Source: Mallotus nudiflorus (lineage: Eukaryota > Streptophyta > Magnoliopsida > Malpighiales > Euphorbiaceae). From it: DNA of 64,000 nt. The stretch is from positions 930,001 through 994,000 of the forward strand of contig CANTUR010000038.1 of NCBI GenBank assembly GCA_947683625.1, given 5' to 3'. The translations under genes and the position numbers were made by a program. Positions 1 to 13,316 of this stretch are shown here, in pieces; position 1 is the stretch's first letter; the number at the start of each line of letters is the position of its first letter. The notes under the pieces are model-generated. The model saw nothing but the letters and a program-made list of their open reading frames with translations. It searched no databases and was not told the origin of the DNA.

Positions 1-773
1 TGAATTTGGCAAATAATTTTATGCTTTAATTTTTTTAAAAAATTAAGTAATATATGTGTTAAAATAAATAATTTTTTTTAAATAATTTAGGACTCCAAAA
101 TTAATTCTAATATAAAATAGTAATTAATAAAAATAAATGAATCTTTTGAATTTTAAAAATAAATGAATATTTTGAATTTTAAAAATATATAGGCTTTAAT
201 CGTATTAAAATAAAAGATTGAGGACTTTTTTGTGCCTTTTGTAGTTCCAAAAATTAAAATTTAACTTCTATTAAGTTAAAAAATGGACTTATTTGAGCCA
301 TTTTTAAAAATTCAGGGGCTTCGTTGAGTCGACATTAACTTTAAGGTGCTATATACTCTTCACATATAAATTGAAGGGCTTTTTTTTTACCTTTTGTCTT
401 TTTTTAAATTAACTTTTTTTTTAAAAACAATCCTTTCAAAATTAATAAAAAACATAATTTTCTCCCATGTTTCATTAACCACTAAAAATTTATATTCTCT
501 CTATTTCTATATAAATAATCAATAAATTCTACAATTCAACCAAAATTTCACATAGTTGTCATTGGTCATAGTTCTGTAACAAAAATCAACTAATATAGAT
601 AATTTATCTAGATGAAATCAATAAAAACAACAGCAATATCAATGGAAAATAATTGGACAACACCCATAAACAATGCGAAAACAATGCAACAACAATCTAG
701 AAAAAAATAACTTAAATCAATAAAAAAAACATGGACAACATTTGATATGAATTACATAGAGGTAATTCAGCTA
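1..773. other. AT-rich intergenic flank of the transposon nest
   Basis: No supportable gene. The stretch is A/T-rich with poly-A and poly-T runs and no long reading frame. It ends in agcta (769-773), the left target-site duplication of the LTR-like element that starts at 774. Confidence 0.6.
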
Positions 774-3377
774 TGTCACGATCCAAATTAGGGGCTATAA
801 TCGGCGCTAGGAAATAAGAATTCTTTCAAATCTAGAACCCGTAGCAAATCTTAAAAGAATAAAAACATACAATAAATAAAATAAATATACCATAATTAAA
901 ATTTCAATTTAATATAATAAAAAAAACTCCTTCATATCATAAAATGATTTAATACAATATTCAAATTAAACATCTGAATTAAAATCTCATATAGCAAAAT
1001 ATAATAAAACTCACTACTGATACAAATACAATTACTGTAGTTTTCAAGAGTACAATATGAAATAATTAAGTAGATAAATTACATAATAGTGTCGAGGCGA
1101 AAGAAATCAGACGGATAGATCTACTATTGAGATCTGAAAAGGAAGACTCTCCTATACAAATATCAATTGAGGAGAGTTAAACCTCACTGAGTGAATTATT
1201 ATAATATATTTACACGTATTACTAAATGTTAAATGCAAAAAATCATATGTATATAATACATAAATATATAGGCATATGCACACAGATGCTGAAAATCTCT
1301 TTATTTCATAATACTGAAAAATATAAGTTTTGAAGGATCAAATAGAACCCTAAATGATTGCAACCTCAATAATAATAAAAAAATCACTCTAGCTATATTG
1401 GCGCACTTAATTCCAAGTAAATTCACTTAATCCAACTAGATAGTAAACTAGCCCCAAGACACTAAGTCGACTAAGCTCTAGCAGTCTAACTGTCAGTGTG
1501 ATTAACCCCGAAAAACTTGTTCAACCGAGCTCCAACAATCACATCCTTAATCATATCACACATCAATCATGTCATATTTCCTCAAATAAGTTAGTACTTC
1601 AACCTACAATTTATTGCACCGGTACATACTTTGTCCTAGTGTTGCCCACTAGAAAGCACGTTCTATCGATATCCTTCATTTAAAAATAAAACATACATTC
1701 AAAAATAAATAATGTAAAACGGCATTCAAAATGATCAAATAAACCATATATATACTAGAAATATACCTAAAATAAACTAAGTATATTTCAAGTATATATA
1801 TGTAAAATAAATTCAAATAAATCATGAAATATACTCAAAATAAACCAATAATATACTTAAAAATAATTTAAATATAAATCAAAAGTAAAACATACATTTA
1901 TTTCAAAATATACCAAGAATATACTAAAAATATACCTAAAATATACTTTAAGCATTTAATAAAACAATTATGCAAAATTATACATTTAAAACATATAATT
2001 CTAAACCATGCAACCTAAACGCAATTTATATATAGAATAGCAACTCACAGGAATGTGCTCCTCGAGACTGGTCCGACGGGTTTGGTCCCAATGTATTAAA
2101 ATACGGCCGATACGCACAATATCAGCCGTTTTGTACTGAAAAATTAAGGTGCCAGTAGGGGATTTTACTGGATTGATTTGGTTAAATCTTTCATGGTAGA
2201 TTTTGAAGGTGAGTCGGGCATGACACTCATCAAATCGGTCATAACGGATGTTATTTACTGGATCGAGAAAGATGAACTGGGAATACACAGGTCGACAAAG
2301 ACGAAGAAGCAGAAGCAGCAGCTCCTAGAGAAGAAGAAGAAGAAGAAGAAGAAGCAGATACTGCTTGGGTCAGAAGATGAATTTGGGCCAGGCCAGAAAA
2401 AATTATTATTGTTATTATTATTTTATCAAAGAAAAAATTATTTAATAATGAATTTTTCATGCAAATAACGAGAGTGAATATAGTTAATCCAATATATATT
2501 TTATTTATTGAAATAATTAAGTGTGTTGGTAATTATAATATTTAATAGTTAAAAAATATATATCTTATAATATTAATAAATGAGATATCATATATATTTA
2601 TAAACAATATACAATTATGAAATAATAAAATGATGAATTGCTAAATTTAATAATAATTATTGTAATTATGATTACATAAGTAATATAATAAAAACTTAAT
2701 GGTAAGTATTTTTTAATAAAATATTACAGAAGTCAATTAAAATATTGATCAAATTTTTCTTAATTAAAAAAAACTATGCCAATTAAAATATTTTAATATA
2801 ATATTATTTTAATTATGATTTTATTTTTAATATTGATATAATAGTCATTATTAGTATTATTAAAATCAAAATAAAAAAATAAAAAAATTTATTAATGAAA
2901 TTTTTATTTGAATGGGCTGGGCTTAAATGAAATAGTAAAAATAATAATAATATATTTAAAAATATGTAAATGCAACTAAAATTTACTTAAAAATTTTACT
3001 AATATACTAAATTTTAACTAACAAAATATATAGAAATACTCTCATCATCCTAATGATATAAATAAATTCTAAAAACAAAAATCTAACTATATGAACAATA
3101 ATTTTGTAATATAAAATAACATGCACTAATATGAATTATCACGTGAAATTTTGAATAATACACTAAACTGAAGCAAATAAAATAGATGTGTATGTTCGTA
3201 TAACTCTTACGATGAAATGGTTACAAGAAAAAAAATTGAGCATAAATTTTTTTTTATAAATAGTAATATTGGTAATAGCAAAATTTTTCTCTTTATTTGG
3301 TAATAGCAATATTGGTAGTATTGTTACATCTATATGGAAAACTTTTTTATATTTTTTTTTGTTTATTTATTTATTTT

Positions 3378-3380
<3 letters not shown>

Positions 3381-3447
<67 letters not shown>
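3381..3447. repeat. (AAT)n followed directly by (ATT)n
   Basis: About eleven AAT-type triplets (3381-3414) pass straight into about eleven ATT-type triplets (3415-3447). The two halves are complementary, so the block can fold into a near-perfect hairpin. Confidence 0.9.
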
Positions 3448-3449
<2 letters not shown>

Positions 3450-3520
3450 TTATAATAATATTAAAAATAATAGCATAATTATAATTATATTATGATTTGT
3501 TTGTTTTTTAATTTTAACAC

Positions 3521-3593
<73 letters not shown>
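3521..3593. repeat. (TTA)n microsatellite
   Basis: About 24 uninterrupted TTA/TAT triplets inside the hAT element. Confidence 0.95.
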
Positions 3594-3858
3594 GTAAATT
3601 GTCATATAACATAGCATTTGTTTAATTTGTTTAATTATTATTTTTTAATTTTTTAATTGTTTATTATTAAATTTTATATTATTATTATATTTGTAAATTT
3701 TCACGGAACATTTCATTAAAAAGTAAATTGTCATCGATAAAAGTATAAAAAACAGACAATTATTTGCTCTCACACTTTAAAGATAAGAAAGAGTAAATCA
3801 TTGAAACAAACCAAATATTAACATACAAATTTGCAGAGAATCTCTACTACGTGATAAC

Positions 3859-3980
3859 GTTCCACTAGTATTGCACAGGCCAAAACAATACAATGCTCTG
3901 CATGTTCCACTAGCACTCATAAGCCAAAACAATACAATGCTCTGCAATAATGTTCCACCAGGCCGAAACAATACAAAATA
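3859..3980 (+). repeat. Short direct repeats upstream of the hAT TATA box
   Basis: Three imperfect ~45-bp units. Each contains gttccac(tag), at 3859, 3904 and 3952, followed by a block like aaacaatacaatgctctgca (3883-3902 and 3927-3946; truncated at 3966). They sit just 5' of a TATA box. Subterminal repeats of this kind are where hAT transposases or host factors often bind; that role is inference. Confidence 0.7.
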
Positions 3981-3983
3981 CAT

Positions 3984-3993
3984 CTATAAATAG
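3984..3993 (+). promoter_or_regulatory. Probable hAT transposase TATA box
   Basis: ctataaatag lies upstream of a probable non-coding first exon that ends at a good donor (aag|gtatgt, 4083/4084). The next acceptor (tatgtag, 4817) opens the BED-finger exon, so a promoter at this point fits the gene layout. Confidence 0.55.
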
Positions 3994-4104
3994 TCTCAAT
4001 CTATGAGCGAAACACGCAAATTTACATCCACCAGAAGAAGAATTGTTTTCTTAATATCACACAGACTTCATCGGTTCTGCAAGGTATGTATGTGTATGAT
4101 GGAT

Positions 4105-4566
4105 TTGTAATTACATAACTTTTATAATTATATTTGTTTAGTTATATAATTAAATTTGTTTATGTATATAATTACATTTGTGTGTGTACAAACACATTGT
4201 GTATTTATATTTGTAATTATATAACTTTTATAATTATGTTTATTTAGTTATATAATTAAATTTTTATATATATATTAAATTTCTATATATAATTACATTT
4301 TTTTTTGTGTGAGTGTGTGTGTGTGTATATATATATAATGTGTATTTATATTTGTAATTACATAAGTTTTATAATTATGTTTGTTTAGTTATATAATTAA
4401 ATTTGTGTATATACTTACATTTGTGTGTGTGTGTGTCTATATATATATAGATACAATATTGACACACTGTGTATTTATATTTGTAAATAACATGTTTAGT
4501 TTTATAATTATATTTGTTTAGTTATATAATTAAATTTGTGTATATACTTACATTTGTGTGTGTGTG

Positions 4567-4597
<31 letters not shown>

Positions 4598-4721
4598 GAT
4601 ACACTGTGTATTTTTATTTGTAAATAACATGTTTAGTTTTATAATTATATTTGTTTAGTTATATAATTAAATTTGTGTATATATATTAAATTTCTGTATA
4701 TCATTACAATTGTGTGTGTAT

Positions 4722-4727
<6 letters not shown>
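4105..4727 (+). repeat. Five-copy minisatellite in the transposase 5' intron
   Basis: Units begin ttgtaa at 4105, 4211, 4352, 4481 and 4618 (spacing 106-141 bp). Each continues with an ataattatattt/gtttagttatataatt core, a cttacatttgtgtgtg block and a TA tract. Unit length varies mainly in the TG/TA tracts. The array fills most of the intron predicted from 4084 to 4817 and ends in a TA run (about 4722-4770). Confidence 0.8.
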
Positions 4728-4772
<45 letters not shown>

Positions 4773-4817
4773 CTTTTTAGATTGACTTGACACTGAATTT
4801 TTTTTTTCTATATGTAG

Positions 4818-5411
4818 ATTTATTAAGGGGAAAGAAAGCAAAAGATGGCAAGCCCAGTGATGATATTGGATGGAAATTTACTACGCCTAATAATAATAAT
4901 AGATCTAAAATGACTTGTAATTTTTGTGGACATGTGGTTACTAGTGGAATAACAAGATTTAAACAACATCTAGCAGGAATTGAAGGTGACGTTGCAGCAT
5001 GTCCAAAAGTGTCACGTGCTATGAGAGATGATATGAAAAAACTTATTTTAGAATGACAAACCAAGTAAAAATAAAAAAAAATGTTGCTAAACATCAACTT
5101 GAGGAAGAAATTGTACAAATGCATGCAAGTGGACAATATAACGACAATGATGATGAAGAGGAGAAAGATGCAATAATGCAATATGCTAGGCAATAAAGCC
5201 TTTGACAAATTAAAGTTGATTCATTTAAAAAGACTACAGGTGTTCACTATGATGCAAATGGATCCAGCGGTAGTCAACAAAGAAAGCAAATGATGGGTTG
5301 CTCTTTCAGTGTCAGAAACACTTAGGATACACAAAACCGAAGAGGCAATAATCCACAATCTTCTAGATTTGCTCCTCCCCAGTTATCAACACTAGTTGAA
5401 AGATTGTGAGT
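4818..5411 (+). pseudogene. hAT transposase, N-terminal fragment (BED zinc finger)
   Basis: The translation from about 4820 to 5055 contains a BED-type finger: CNFCGHVVTSGITRFKQHLAG followed by a VAACPKV-like stretch, the usual start of plant hAT transposases. A stop follows at 5054-5056. Related sequence continues in another frame (EEEIVQMHAS..., then SSRFAPPQLSTLVERL before 5406) with further stops, so the frame is shifted and broken. The reading frame is then interrupted at 5412 by LTR-like element B and resumes after 9001. An acceptor at 4817 suggests this was the first coding exon after a repeat-filled intron. The original start codon is not clear. Confidence 0.8.
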
Positions 5412-5663
5412 TGTAATAACCCGAGTTTTTAAATATTTTTATATTTTATCGGGATATGTAATATTAATAAATTTTTAATATATACTTGATTATTTAATTA
5501 TTTTGTTAATAATTAATATTATTTTAAGTTTATTTAAAGTTTTCTACGTAAGAATTTTCCCGAAACCTATTATTTTGAGAAATAATATTTAAATAATATT
5601 TTATTGATTAATGTTATTTTATTTTATTAAATTATATGGTTCCATGCATGATTATATTTTGTA

Positions 5664-5791
<128 letters not shown>

Positions 5792-5958
5792 TTAGGGTTT
5801 AATATTTAAATTATGTATATATATTGTATTATATTTTTTTATTTTTATTATTATGCGTGTTATATATATATGTATATGTATATATTTATGTGTGTGTATT
5901 AAATTTATGGTGTGTGTTTATTTTGTATATTATAAAGTTAGTATGTTTTAATATAAAG

Positions 5959-5990
<32 letters not shown>

Positions 5991-5995
<5 letters not shown>

Positions 5996-6154
5996 TAAAA
6001 AAATTTACAAAAAACTACCCTTCATCTCCCTCACCCTCCCGATCCTCCCCATCACCAACACCATCCGTATATAAACCTAAAAAAATTTACAAAAAACTAC
6101 CCTTCATCTCCCTCACCCTCTCGATCCTCCCCATCACCATCACCATCCGTCTAC
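5991..6154 (+). repeat. 82-bp tandem duplication in element B
   Basis: Two units start with aaacctaaaaaaatttac at 5991 and 6073 and run through a C-rich block (cttcatctccctcaccctc) to ccatccgt. They are nearly identical, so the duplication is recent. Confidence 0.9.
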
Positions 6155-9001
6155 AAATTCGGGCACCTATCGTTGGTGTGCCTCCCGGCGTGCTACCGTC
6201 GCCTGCCAGCAGTGTCCATTTTCGACACCTTTAAAGCTTGTTTTAGCCGAAAAACTGAAAATCAAGCTTAACGCCGTTCAAGTCGATTCTGGCCACCTCC
6301 ATCAACACCACCAGTCTCATTCTCTTCCTTGAGTACCGATGAGTGTGTTTCTAAATTTGGTTTCACTTGATTTGGTTTATATTTTGGTGGTGAGCTTGAT
6401 TTCTAATTCGGCCATTTTTATTTCTCTATTTTTTTAAACTTCAATTTTTGATATTTAAGCTTGATTCCTTCACAAAATTTGATTCTACTAGCTTAATCTA
6501 TATTCTAGAATTTTTGTAGAATTTTTGGAATTTATTTTGATTTTTGTGAATTTTTTATTATTTTCTAATTTTTTTAAATTAATTAAATAAATTTTGAAAT
6601 TGTGATTTTAGTGTTTATGGTGGTTGAAATTAATTTTAGAATTTAATTTATAATTTTTCTGATTTTTTTGTAATTAATATAATTTTATTTAGTTTATGTG
6701 AATTTTAGAAATATAGGTTATATATGTATTTTGTTAAAATTAATTGGTTAATTGAGTATAATTATTGATTTTATTGAATTATATGTTGAGAAAATAACTT
6801 TAGAGCAATTATATAATTTTTAGTGAATTTTTGAATAAGTATAGTATATTATGTGAATTTTTATATACTAGGGGTATTTTGGTAATTTGATAGTCATTTT
6901 AGTCAAATATTAAGTTAAATTGGTTTTAATAATTATTTGAGGTATAAAAATGATTTTTATAAATTATTTACTATTTTTAACTAATTAAAACCATTTTTCA
7001 AAAATTATTTTCAAATTATATATAATATACTATTTTTGTAAATAAATGAGTTTTCATTAATTTTTAGTATGTTTTTGAATTAATGAAGTAATTTAAATTT
7101 ATAAAATGAATTTCTATAAATATCGGTGTATTTATTGTGAAATATCGATTTTTAATAATATTATGTTAATATTAGAGTTTTTAACTAAATATCGATAAAA
7201 ATAATTATTTTTAATGTTTAAATACGTAAATTGTTATATTTTGGTGTTTAAATATGTAGATTTCTATATTTTAGTATATAAAGGGTATTTTTGATATTTA
7301 TGAAATTTAAATAGACTTTGTGTATTATTATGAATTGTGAATCTCGGTCGGTGGGAATTGCAGTTTGAGGTCTGACCGAGGGGTTTTGATGATTCTATAT
7401 TTGAAGTGTATTTTTCTTGCAGGACCGACTCTATTTTTTAAGTAGATAGATGTCCGTTTTACAGAGGAGGTTCTGTCGAATTTTCGATAAAATTTCTCGT
7501 AAAATGTGATATTCGGTCAAATTCTTATTCTCTATCTGTGTTTAGAATTCTAGATCGAGTTTCTAGAAATTAAGTTAGATTTTTTCTGATTTAGTGTTGT
7601 GATTTGATTATTAGTTGCGTCGAGACCGAGGTCTAGTGGACTAAGCCCGTCGGATCCGTCTCGTGGAGTGCACAACTGTGAGTTATTATTTTATATATAT
7701 GTGTATTTAGGTTGCATGTTTTAGAAATATATGTTTTAATTGCATGATTTACGCATAAATTGCTTTAGTAAATGATTAGTATATTTTAGGTATATTTTTA
7801 GTATACTTTAAAATAAATGCATGTTTCACTTTTGATTTATACCCAAATTGTTTTTAAGTATATATATATGGTTTATTTTTTGTTTATTTTATAATTGAAC
7901 TGAATTTATCTGGCATATATATATTCGAAATATACTTAGTTTATTTTTGGTATATTTCTAGTATATATATGGTTTATATTGCCATTTAAATTAATATCAT
8001 GCATCATTTATTTTATGAATGTATGAGTTTATTTTAATGAAGGATATCAATAGAATGTACTACCTAGTGGGCAGCACTAGGACCGAGTACATACCGGTAC
8101 GACGATAGAATTTAGGTTAAATTACTAACCTATTTGTGGATTATGACTTAATTGATTTGATTTGATTAATGTGAGATGTGATTTGAGAGTGTGATTGCTG
8201 GAGCTCGGTTGACCAAGTGTCTCGGGGCCAATCACACTGACAGTCAAACTGTTGTAGCTCGGTTGACTTAGTGTCTCGAGGCCAGCCTACTGTCCAAATG
8301 GAATAAGTGAATTTATTTGGAACAAGTGAGCCTGTGTGGCTAGAGTGTTGTTTATTATTATCTGAGGTTGTGATCATTTAAGGTTCTATTTGATCCTTCA
8401 TAAACTGATATTTTTTTCAGTATTATATATAAAATGATTTCAACATCTATGTGTATTGCCTGTATATATATTTATTATTTATATTCTATTGAGTGTCTGC
8501 ATTTGACACTTAGTTATGTATGTATATATATTATAACAATTCACTCAGTGAGATCTAACTCCCCTCTGTTGATATTTTTCAAGAGAGTTTTTGTCCTCAA
8601 ACCTCAGTAGCAGGCCTATACGCCAGATTTCTTCCACTCCAGCCTTATTGTGTAAACTGTTTACTTGAGTTTAATTTGTTTTCTAGACACTACAGTAGTA
8701 GTTTTTGCACTTTAATTTGTTATGAGTTGTATTTATGATATGTATGTATGAGATTTAAGTTTTTAGATTGTTAAACTAAAAATTTATACTTAAAGATTTT
8801 ATTATATATGAGATGACATTTATGTTATTAAAGGAGTTGAAGAATTATTATTTTACATTTGAGATTTAATTTCTGTTGCAAAAATATTTTATTTATATTA
8901 TATTTCATGCTTCTATTTTTTTAGGCTTGCTACGGGTTCCAGATTTGAAAAAATTTCCGTTCCCTAGCACCGATCATGGCCCCCTATTTTGGGTCGTGAC
9001 A

Positions 9002-10270
9002 CGAGCTGTTGAAGTGGATTTAGAAATTGAAAGGGAAACAAAAAAGCAGACAAAATTAAAATCTCCTTGATTCAAGAAAAGTTGATGAATGCCTTTGGTC
9101 GATTTATGGTTCACAGTAGACTACCATTTGCAGTAGTCGAATCACCTTGGACATGACCTTTACTTAGAGTTGCTTCAGAAGTTAGACCGAACATTCCACC
9201 TCCAATAGCTTATGAGCTTGCAGAGGTATGGTTGCCAAAGGAGTATCAATTAATGAAAGAATATATTGCATCTTTTGCAGGGATTTGGAAGGACATAGGT
9301 GTGTCTATATTATGTGGTGCATGGACAGGCCTAACAAAAATGTCCATTATTAATTTTCTTGTTTACTCAAATCGTGGCATGATTTTTCATAAGTCAGTGA
9401 ATGCATTTGATGTTGAGAAGAAAGATGGACAATATTACTTTTTATTAATGTCAAAGGTTGTCGAAGAAGTTGGACTTGAAAAGGTTGTACAAATTTTTAC
9501 AAATAATGATGTTGTAATTAAGTCAGCGAAAAAAATGCTCATGAACAAGTATCAAAATCTATATTAGACTGCCTGTAGTGCTCATTGCATTGATCTCATT
9601 TTAGAAGATATTGGGAAGAGAAGTCAAGAATGTCACTGTATTGCAAAAGGGAAGAAAATTACCCAATTATTTATAATTATAATTGGGTGACAAATTATAT
9701 GAAGAAATTTACAGATGGTAAAGAGCTGCTTCGCCCTGACATTACTAGATTTGCTACCAATTTTATTACGTTGGAGAGTATTGTCCATCAACGCAATAAT
9801 TTGAGGAATATGTTTGACTCACCTACATGGGTGAAATCTAGATATGGAAGAATGACAAATTCACTAACTGTTGAAGTTAGGGAAACTTTATTAGCAACAA
9901 CAAGTGAAAGAAGACATTTTTGGCAAAATGTAAATGAATTACTTAAAGTTCAAGAGCCTCTTCTGAAGACATTAAGGCTAGTTGATGGGGATGATAAACC
10001 AATAATGGGATTTTTGTATGATGCAATGGATAGATGCAAGATGGCCATTAAAGAAAATTGTCGATATCACAAGTATTATTGGTCAATTATTGATAGAAGA
10101 TGGAATTTCCAATTGCATCATAATTTGCATGTTGTGGGTATGTTTTTTATAATTGTTAATGAATACATTATTAATTTATTTGCAAGGTATTAATATGTAT
10201 AATGATGTACTTGCTATAGGTTATTATTTCAACCCACAATATCAATATGGAGATAAGTATGACATTCCAT
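9002..10270 (+). pseudogene. hAT transposase, central fragment (DUF659 / catalytic region)
   Basis: This continues the transposase after element B. The early part (9002-9230) is full of stops but still reads as family sequence (FGRFMVHSRLPFAVVESP). From 9232 to 9566 the DUF659 region is open, and it continues past a stop into a CSAHCIDLILEDIGK motif (about 9573-9615). A second open block (9630-10140) includes ELLRPDITRFATNFITLES, LRLVDGDDKP and a SIIDRRWNFQLHHNLH-like block. Family members usually have an Asp in the C-D-G-W-T-like motif and in a V-T-D-N-like motif; here these read CGAWT (about 9314) and TNND (about 9500). A probable intron separates HVVG from YYFNPQYQ (about 10222). In-frame stops and the missing acidic residues make it a clear pseudogene. 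Confidence 0.8.
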
Positions 10271-10595
10271 TAGATATTGAAGTTATGTGAGGAGTTCAAA
10301 ATGTTATTAAAAAGATTGAACCAAATGAAGAAGCGTAAATTCAAGCCCTTTTACAAGTAACATTTTTTTATTGCATTTAAAATAACTTTTTTTTATATAT
10401 TGATAATTACAGTTATATTATATGTCCATTATTTTTTTACTATCGTGCTGATGTTTACTTTTCAAGAAAAGGAAAAATTTTTTGAATAAACACTTACTCA
10501 AAAACCAATCAAGAATTTGCCCCCAGGTATTTTTTATCTTCATTTATAATATATATTAATTAATTAATAAAAAAGATTTAACTAGTTGAATATTT

Positions 10596-11692
10596 TTGGA
10601 TGATGTAGTTAAGTGGTGGATTCATTTTGGAGAGTCAACACCAGAACTTCAAAAAATTACTGTGAAAGTCTTAAGTCAAACAACATCAGCAATAAATTGT
10701 GAAAGGAATTGGAGCACTTTTAGCTTGATTCATACAAAGACTAGAAATAGATTGAAGTATAAAAAACTACACTATCTAGTCTATGTACACTATAATATGA
10801 AGTTGAAATTGCGAAATACAATGCGGAAGTCATAAAAAGAATTAGAGGAAGCTTTTAATCCTGTTAACTTGGATTATATTTTTTATGAGCATGACCCTTT
10901 AAATTCATGGTTGGAAGAATCAGAAGCTCCTTTACTTGATGGACAGGATCTTGATTAGTTGAATGATGAAGATGGTGAATAAGATCCTATAATTGATTTA
11001 ATTGAGCAGGAATTAAGTGTGGCTCCTCCATTCAAATATAGTGTTGATTCTCCTTCAAGTAATGGTGGTGAAAGTGATAAATATGATGGTACTGGTGATG
11101 GTGGTGGTGGTGGTGATGATGATGATGTTGTTGATGATGGTGATGATAGTGGCGACGATGGTCATGGTTGTGGTGGTGATAATGACGAAGGTGGAGGTGG
11201 ATATCATAGGCTAATTGAAACAAGCCATGGATATTATGAAGATTCTAATTATTCAAATGATATTCCTTCATTTTTTATCCATCTAGTTCCGCAAGTATTC
11301 CATCTAATTTTGCACTAAGATAACATGAATTTGGATACAAAATCAATGGAGGTGAAAGTAGTTCTACTTCGACTACTACTACTGCAAATCAAGACTATGG
11401 GTTCAGTCATTACATGAATCCATTTGATCCTATACGATATTATGGAATGCCCTCTAATAATTGGAATCAGCAAGACCAACACCAAAGTTATCCAAGTAGA
11501 TTTGAGAATCAGGTGAATACATCTCAAAATTCTCTAAGTAATTTGCCTGAATTTCAAAGTCATTCTACAACATTCAACGAAGGAAATTCATTTTTTAACT
11601 TATTCCCATCTCAAATGAACAACCAAAATGTTACTGATTATAATGCTAGGCCTAGTAGTCAAAATCCTCCACGCCACTCTTTTTGGTGGTGA
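10596..11692 (+). pseudogene. hAT transposase, C-terminal dimerisation domain and acidic tail
   Basis: The segment 10596-10832 encodes the hAT C-terminal (HATC) dimerisation domain: WWIHFGESTPELQKI, then CERNWSTFSLIHTKTRNRL, then LVYVHYN. Stops follow at 10833 and twice just after 10950. The sequence then runs into an Asp/Gly-rich tail (11019-11200) of GGTGAT-type triplet repeats and a Gln/Asn/Ser-rich end with a stop at 11690-11692. Long tails after HATC are seen in some plant hAT proteins; this one is frame-broken. Antisense frames rich in His over the same repeats are shadows. Confidence 0.75.
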
Positions 11693-12057
11693 TTACTATT
11701 ATTATTGTATTTGTTAAAAAGTTTATAATAATATCATATTAATGTAATATAATTACATACATATTAAAACTTTAAAGTACTCTCTTATTTCAATTTTTTA
11801 TTGCAATATATAATAATTTTTATATTATATTTCTTTTTTTTTTCAAATGAATATTTTTTAGTGCAATTATATATTGTTTAAGTAATTCTTAACTTATTAT
11901 ATTAGATGTAAAAGTTTATTTTATATTTTTTTTAATAATATGGTATATTTTACTGATTATTTTGCATTATTCACGGCAGTGATAAATGATACAGTCCGAT
12001 ACCGTTACACCGTTACCGATACCAAAACGGATCATGATACTGTTATTTAAATCCATG
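11693..12057. other. hAT right subterminal region
   Basis: Non-coding 3' end of the hAT. The last ~100 bp are GC-richer, with several gataccgttac/ccgttaccgatacc-like short repeats leading to the terminal inverted repeat. Such repeated subterminal motifs fit a transposase-binding zone (inference). Confidence 0.55.
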
Positions 12058-13213
12058 CCTGGTCCGCTAGGCCTCGGTCTTGGCGCAACTAAAAAAATTA
12101 ATATAATTACGAACAAATCAGAATAAATCTAACTTAGACTTCTAGAGATTTGATCTAGAATTACTAAATACATATATACATAGAATTGACCCGATGTCAC
12201 GTTTTACAAGAATTCTACCAAAAATTTGACAGAATCTCCTCTGTAAAACAAACATCTCTCTACTAAAAAGTAGAGCTGGTCCTGCAAGAAAAATACACTT
12301 CTAATTTCAGAATTCAAACAACCCTCAAAATATCAAAATACAGTATATTTAACATTAAAACATCAAAATAATTATTTTTCCCAATAATTACTTAAAAACC
12401 TTAAATAATAATATAATATTATAAAAATCAAATTTTCTCGACAATTCAATATAATTTAATAAAAACTCACTTTACTAATTCAAATAACTTAATTAGCCCA
12501 AATACATTTTAAAAATTACTAAAAATTCATTTTATTACAAAAATAGTATATAATATATTATTTGAAAATAACTTTCTTAGTATTAATTAATTAAAAATAG
12601 TAAATAATTTGTAAAAATTATTTTTATACCTCAAATAATATTAAAACCAATTAAACATAATATTTAACTAAAATTTTCATCAAATTACACAATTAACCCT
12701 AATATTCAAAAATTCACATAATATACTAATAATATTCAAAAATTCACCAAAAATCAAATAAATTCTAAAAATCAAAACAAAAATATAGAGATGTAAATTG
12801 AGCTTCCAGGAACAACATTTGTTAAGGAGGATTGTGTGAATCAAATGAAATCAACCTAAAAAAATTATGAAACCCTAATATTCAAAAACTAAAAATCAAC
12901 AAAACTCGCAAATGAGGAGGAATGAACTTGAACCAATCTAGGATTCGACCTCTCCGGAGCTTTAGGAGTTGAATGGCATTGGAATCACATGAAAAGGTGG
13001 ACAGAAAAGCTTGGAACGCCGGTGAGATCAACTTTTGACCAAAATGGGTATTTCAGTCACTACTGGCTCCAGGGAAGGAGAGGAGGATGGCGAAGCTGGT
13101 AAAGAGAGGGGGGGTTGATGGCAAAGGGTGGGGAGGCACATCGACGATAGGGAATTGGTGTGATAGACGAAGGAGGGGGAGAAAATAGGTTACGGGAAGA
13201 AGAAAATGTTTTT

Positions 13214-13243
13214 TTTTTTGTTATATATATATATATATATATA
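13214..13243. repeat. (TA)n in element A
   Basis: Short TA microsatellite at about the position of the B-copy TA tract. An (AAT)n tract lies nearby at about 13280-13313. Confidence 0.8.
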
Positions 13244-13278
13244 TAATAACACATAAAATATTCATGCAATAATGTATT

Positions 13279-13316
<38 letters not shown>

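Larger units (their letters stand above)
2089..3858. other. hAT left subterminal region, non-coding
   Basis: No supportable gene. It holds a GAA/GCA-rich purine run (about 2296-2360), AT-rich filler and two trinucleotide repeat blocks listed separately. Short reading frames here are products of the purine run. Confidence 0.5.

Noticed and set aside
2178..2468. Lys-rich frame and an antisense Ser-rich frame near the hAT left end
   Set aside because: Products of a GAA/GCA purine run; no family similarity.
5824..6234. 136-codon frame in element B
   Set aside because: Spans TA tracts and the 82-bp duplication; no domain, not kept in copies C or F.
8141..8377. Antisense frame with repeated WPRDT
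   Set aside because: Comes from the two copies of the gctcggttgac...aagtgtctcg unit in the LTR-like family; a similar frame appears at 61718-61906 in copy E for the same reason.
11017..11223. Overlapping Met/Val-rich and His-rich frames
   Set aside because: Other-frame and antisense readings of the GGTGAT repeats in the transposase tail.
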